From Acanthornis magna (taxonomy: Eukaryota; Chordata; Aves; Passeriformes; Acanthizidae): a stretch of DNA of 64,000 nt. The notes under the pieces are model-generated. The model ran no database searches. It was given only the letters and a program-made list of their open reading frames with translations, and was not told where the DNA came from. Each line of letters starts with the position of its first letter. The stretch's first letter is position 1. Below are positions 58,501-64,000 of this stretch, piece after piece. The stretch is from the NCBI GenBank assembly GCA_036785705.1, contig JAWUZG010000138.1, forward strand, positions 62,001-126,000, read 5' to 3'. Position numbers and translations under genes: made by a program.

Positions 58501-61309
58501 GATTTCTGATGAAAATTTTCACACTTGCAAATTGACACATTTGCTTCCTGCAAATCACTCACAGTAACTTTCCCCAAAGGCATTCCTGACAGTATGTGAA
58601 TTAGCGCAGGTATTTGGGGATTTGACCACAAACAAGGGCACAAAAAACAGCAGAAGCAAACATAATATTTAATTTGACAAATATTTACCGAAAAAGCCAG
58701 CACCCAGCCCCTGTGGCAACTATCCCACGTAAATTATACTCCATGCATGCCTATCTAATTTAGAAAGCCTGAATGAAAGGAAATCATCAGTATTCTTTTG
58801 GGAAAACTAAATTTACCTTGAGTAAAACCTAGCTTATGCAACAAGCCACCAAAAGCCCTGCCAAACTCCCAGGCAGGGTTTAAGGACAAATTTTGCCAGC
58901 TGTATGCTAAGGAAGCCTATATTTAACAAATTTTGACCCATCAGTAAGTCCCTGGCAGCAGCCTGAAGGGAAAGGGTGGCAGGTTTTGAAAGGCACCAGG
59001 CTGAGGGAGCTCACAGATTTACTTGTCACAGGTAACAGTGAGAAACCCCTCAAAGGGCAGTCTGAGAAAATTGGTTTATGTAATTACAGAGATTTATGTC
59101 TGTTACAGTTCCAGAAGTTTCAGTGTTATCCTGGAGTCAAGAGTCAAGAGAAGAGAAACGTAATGTTGTCTTTGGGTGGAGACTGTAGGATCAACACCCA
59201 CGAGGTAAATAAAGGGTTTGGCTCGGATGGAACAGAGCAATCCCTCCATTGGAGGAGGCAGAGGTGGCAGAAGAGCCTCACTGCAGCAAACCACCCTGGT
59301 GAGCAGGAAAAGCCATGGAGTTGGGAGCCAGCAGCCACATTTTGATTTATTTCCATAGGGCAGCGAGAAGCAGCTCATTATCGAAGGCACTGAGTCTGCC
59401 AAAGCTTCTCATTAGCGTGCACAGTTGTGTGGTCAGCCTGAGATGATTTTCATGGCTGGAATGTAGTAAAGACAGGGTGTTGAGGTCTCATTTTGGGGTA
59501 GGGTGTCTAGAGTAAACACCTACAGCTCTAAACCACGAGAGTCCTTGCCACAGCCCTGAATTTCCCCGGTGTTGTATGACAGTAAATTCATCACTTAAAT
59601 AGCACCCCAACTGAGATTTCAATAAACCAAATGTATGGAAAATAAATGTCCAAGTCCATCTATGTTTTTCAGTATACACACAAGGCAGAAATAATGACTC
59701 CACAGAGATAGAAATCAAGGACTTTTAAAATCATATTTGTAATTGCCCCATCAAGCCTAAAACAGGACATCATGCCACCAACCTCCCACAATTTTCTATT
59801 AAGCCTCAGATGTAAATTGATGTTTTTCAAACACTCTGGCTCCTGAAATCCCTGGACTGTTGGGAAACATTGGCTTACTTTAAAAATATATATATACAGT
59901 TTAGTTTCTAGCCCCTAAGAATAGGTCACAGGTGTGACAAAGAAGACCAAGAGAAACCCAGGTCCATTTTTCATACTATCCTGAGATACCTAAGCCAGTC
60001 CCAGCCAGAATTCTGGCTCAGCTCAAGTCTAATCCGGCTGCTACCCAGCACCCATGGATTCACTGCTGGCCCTCGGCCCCTGACTCGACACACACATCCT
60101 GAGAAAGTCTTGTGCCAAAGACAAGCGCAGGATAAAGACAGTGAAGAAGAACAAACTAAAAAAAACTATTTGGGGTCTTTCTGATGCAGCACTTCCTCAG
60201 TCATACAGAATTTCTGGAGAAGAGACCACCATAAAGGACTCAAATCAAAACCTTACAGTGGGAGGCTTGCAGGCTGCAAGGAATTTGTAAAGTTGGCTTT
60301 TGACTGCACTTATACATTGATAACAACATATTGGTAGATAACTATGAATGAATAACTCTTTGAATTTGATGCCTGAGCCCCAGGCCAGGGCAGCAGCCCC
60401 TTCCCAGGACAGGAAGGCTTGCTCTGGCCACAGACCCTGCTCCCTAAGGCAGAGGACTGGAAAGGCTTCACATCAGCACAGTGCTGAGGTTTTCTCTGAC
60501 TGGAAACGTTCCTTCTGTTTTTCTGAACAGTCTGTCCACACTTCACAGCACAAACTGCTTTAGAAATTACAGCCTGGAATGTAAACCCAGGCCGGGCTGG
60601 CTGCGTGCCCTGGCTGCTCCTCCAGGCCCCTCTGCCAAAGGGTATCTGGTGTCGGCAGCAGAAAGAGGGACAGAAGCATAAAAAAGCAAACACCTGGCTC
60701 CAGCAGCTGTCCACCCTCCTAACCAGCACTGTTTGCTTTGTGCCACAAGAGAGGGGAGAATAGGACCCACATTTTGGACTGTCAACAGCCAAAACCAGCA
60801 CGTGGACAAAACACGTCCTCCAGCAATTACACTCCCCTCAGGTTTCCATCCACATCTGGATTTTGCCCCAACACCTTAGGACAGAGCCTCTTGAAATGGC
60901 TTCTTCATCTGCCAGCGTTGGAGTGGAAAGCAAGCAAGGCTGTTTTGGGTGAGAATTTGGGTGAGAAACACCCAGAACTGCCACTCTGAGCGGTTTGGGA
61001 AGGCTCCCCAGGAGCTGAGCGGGGCAGTGATGGAGCACGGCGTGCCTGCCCTGGCCTCAGCAGCAGGAACAAGCAGGATAAGTGTCAATTCATCCCAAAC
61101 ACAGCCAGTGCATGGGAATGCAGCCAAGGGAAGCAGTCTAGTCCAAGGCTTGGCCTCCAGATGTTGCCAGATAAGATAAACAGCTTTGCACCGCAGCGAT
61201 CAGACTTTTCCTCCCCTCTATTGACTCCTAACGTATCAAGGGTTAAGAGGGCTAAAGTTCATGCACATTCATGGGGTTCAAACACAGTGATCTACCCCAT
61301 ATTAAGGGG

Positions 61310-61331
61310 AAAAAAAAAAAAAAAAAAAAAA
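61310..61331. repeat. Poly-A run, 22 bases
   Basis: The longest homopolymer in the window, followed by ACCAAACCAC. No retroposed gene recognised before it. Confidence 0.95.
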
Positions 61332-64000
61332 CCAAACCACAAAGCACAGCCCAGCTAAATCATGCTAAAGGGCTGCATTCCTCAGCCCCTGTGATGGCCC
61401 CCATTTTATCAACACACCAGCCAGAAAGGGTTTCTGCCCTCAGATATATATGCAATAATTATACTTTAACAGCAGTACTTGAAGGACACATCTCCTCTAT
61501 TATACTACCCGTGTTTTTAATGTTAAACTTTCCACCACCATATTTCAGATCAAAGAGGGTTTACAGGGCAAAAGCCAAATACGTTAAGAAGGTCTCATCA
61601 CATCAAATTTCATCTTAAGCACCAAAAAGAACAAATGAGAAAAGGGTGAAGGCAGAAGCCAGAGTGATGAAGCTAATGCTGGAACTCTTTATCTCACAGA
61701 AAAATGGCTGGGTAGCTGCTCATTTGATGTGCAGCAATTAAAGACTAATTTACACAGTGCCACTTAGTGACAAGTATAATTATGTCCTACTCAGGGTACA
61801 TATCAGATAATAATTGCCTCCAGCTGAGCTGGAGGTTGTAACCCACTGAAAAGGACTTTAATGATATGACCAAACATGGATTTCAGCTGGAAAGTTTATG
61901 ACTGACCAGAAGAGCACAGGAGTTGCTCACAGCTTTTTTAGGAAAACTGCGATAGAAGCTTGATCTCCTCTGCATAAATAATTGCACTGATCTATGCATA
62001 GATATATAACAAAGATAAGAAGGTACAAAAGAAATTAGATTTCTAGGACTGATCATACAGGATTTTTTTTAATTCAAAGGGTTCTGGTGCCAAAAGCCTT
62101 AATAAAAATACTCTGCAGTGTCTTATCTGACTGTAGCCACTCCAAAAGACATCAACTACTACTCCCAGGATGCTGCTGGAATTATCTTTTAATATCCCTC
62201 ATTGAAATAAAACCCCAAAGCACAGAAACAAGCCTGGCTTGTAACACTTGCATAAAAAACAAAGTGCCATGTTAAGCTGTGGACAGACTTGAGCTCTTCA
62301 ACAGAGCAGAAGTGCTGCACACTATGCAAGAGGCCTTCAGAGTGGCCACAGCTCTGAATGTGTCCCCAAACCTCCTCATGAGAAGGAGGAATTACAAAAT
62401 ACGATGGTGCTTTTGAGCACGTACTCAGTGTTTTTTCCCCCAGATCCATCGGTCTTCCCAGCCCCAGCTGAGGATTGCAAAGGGAAAGGACCTGGGATGG
62501 GGTTTGGGAGCAGAGGTGTGACTGTAGCAGCATCAGCAAACACCAAGGCTGCTGTTCAGTTTGGTTTCAGAAGGCTTTGGGATGCTGTGGCTCCACATCA
62601 AGAATACAGCTACACTTGTCATAAGCACATCAATGTTAAATTCCTGTGATTTGGGGTGTGCTTCAGTTAGCAGCTGAGTTACACTGAACAGCAAGGAGCA
62701 TGAAAATAAAACAGGACAACAGCACAGGTCATGAAAACTGAGCTCAGTCATATTTTGTGCTGTAAGCTAAGCAGCCTTAGGGCTTCTCGTAGATTTTATC
62801 GGCCTGTTAAGAGGAACAGCATTGGTAGTACAGGTAGTTTTGATTAACTGCCATAACCTGACTCAAATGTGCAAGTGTAGAAATGCATCAGAGTGGGATG
62901 TCAGCCCAATGTAACAAAGTCACTTCAATGAAACCTCAAGGCATCTTCTCACACTTATTTATCTTCCTCCTCCTCTGATATGATGAGAGATATGAGTCAA
63001 ATGTTATCTCTACTGCTAATTCTGGTTTCTAACTGGGAAAGGATTCTCAAACAAATTCATTAAACAGTTGACATGGCTCAAGAGTTTACCGTGAGTAGTT
63101 ACACCCACTCTCAGTCTCATCGTGACTCCTCACCATGAACCACCTCACGGAGGAGACACAGCATGATCTGGGGCTGTGAGGGTCCCTGCCCAGAACAGCC
63201 TGGGACTCCCCCATTCCTCACCCTGCTGGGTGATAGCCCCTGACAGAAGGGCAGTCTCTCTCTGCAGGCAGCCCCTGGCTAAGCCAGAGCAGTCAGAACC
63301 TCTGTGCCAGCCCCTGGTCCTCCCCAGCACCCAGACATCACAGTAGCCCTTGGAAAACTCCCTTAGGGTGCAGGGGGTACCAAGACCTGAGCTTTCACCT
63401 GGCACTTAAACTTCTCTTGTCCTTGGAAGTAAAGGTCTGCTGAGGTTGGCCTGGGGTGAGGGATTCCTCTGAGGTGATCATCATGATTTTGGGAGGAGGC
63501 CAATGATGCTATCATTAGACCCAGACTGGCTTAGCAAGGCTGGATATAATGTCCTGTGGCCCTTTGTGCTCTGTTCCCACTGTAAAAATAACTTCACGTG
63601 GGATCACACATCCAGGCAGGAGCACTAGTGACACACAGCTCACACAGTCCTGTCCCCAAGCTCAGCAGGGATGAACACCCTGTTCCTGCAGTTCACCCTC
63701 CCATCTTTTATCCTTGCTTGCCTCACCCACGGGGTTCTCTCTCAGATTTTGGGAGATAACCAGGCTCCCAGGCCATCTCTGACCTTCCACACCTCCCCTG
63801 GCACAGCCACAACAGCCCTTGTGCTCCCAGCCAGACCCTTCAGCACACACCATCTCAGATTTTATGCCAGTTCTTGCCTGATTTGGAAATTAGCAGCACA
63901 CAAGATGCCAGCATAGGCTCTGGGATGGGTGTTTGCTCATACAGACATATCCAGATAAAGCACCTTGTTAACTGTGACCAAAAGGTGTTCCAGGCTCTCT

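Larger units (their letters stand above)
46801..64000. other. Intergenic DNA, no gene seen, with AT-rich conserved-looking blocks
   Basis: About 17 kb with no supported coding exon, RNA gene or large repeat. AT-rich, TAAT-containing blocks near 48,110-48,210 and 61,690-62,060 look like conserved noncoding elements. A 22-base A run lies at 61,310-61,331 and a 17-bp triplicate at 52,465-52,515. Open frames throughout are short, with compositions typical of chance. Confidence 0.45.

Noticed and set aside
63671..63916. 81-codon frame starting with a signal-peptide-like stretch
   Set aside because: The hydrophobic start is suggestive, but the rest has no cysteine pattern, domain or splice support.

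Overview
The window looks like a stretch of bird genome. The evidence is split genes with GT-AG introns, CR1 LINE 3' ends, endogenous-retrovirus solo LTRs, and a MROH (maestro heat-like repeat) gene of the kind that is amplified in birds. I could not fix the species; a neoavian bird such as a songbird is likely. All family calls rest on recognition by eye, without database searches.

Left end (2-9,250), minus strand. A complete MROH-family gene runs from an ATG at 6829-6831 to a TGA at 2-4. I assembled it by hand as 19 coding exons with matching phases: 2,328 coding bases, 775 residues, no internal stop. Upstream lie a GC-rich, CpG-containing block (about 7,086-7,665) and a partial second copy of the gene's middle. 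That copy has a near-identical exon 5 and a decayed, frameshifted exon 3, and it lacks exon 4. A 623-bp minus-strand solo LTR (7,873-8,495) sits inside the copied segment. The unbroken source copy at 5,309-5,624 acts as the empty site and dates the insertion after the duplication.

Middle (9,250-40,840). I see no protein-coding gene in about 31 kb. It holds three CR1 3' ends (13.2, 17.1 and 29.9 kb), poly-A tracts, a GGAT tetranucleotide array (32.8-33.1 kb), several AT-rich blocks that look like conserved noncoding DNA, and a CpG cluster at 37.87-38.25 kb that may be the promoter of the downstream receptor gene.

Receptor gene (40,841-42,570), plus strand. A single-exon 382-residue class A GPCR, the urotensin II receptor (UTS2R), has all the expected motifs. 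It has a probable splice acceptor 141 bp upstream, overlapping upstream ORFs in its leader, and an AATAAA about 410 bp after the stop.

Right end (42,570-64,000). No further gene is supported. It holds a CR1 fragment (43.96-44.17 kb), a minus-strand LTR (about 46.39-46.80 kb), a short 17-bp tandem repeat and AT-rich noncoding DNA. The two genes have unrelated roles and are divergently oriented, about 34 kb apart (6.8 to 41.0 kb); nothing suggests they work together.
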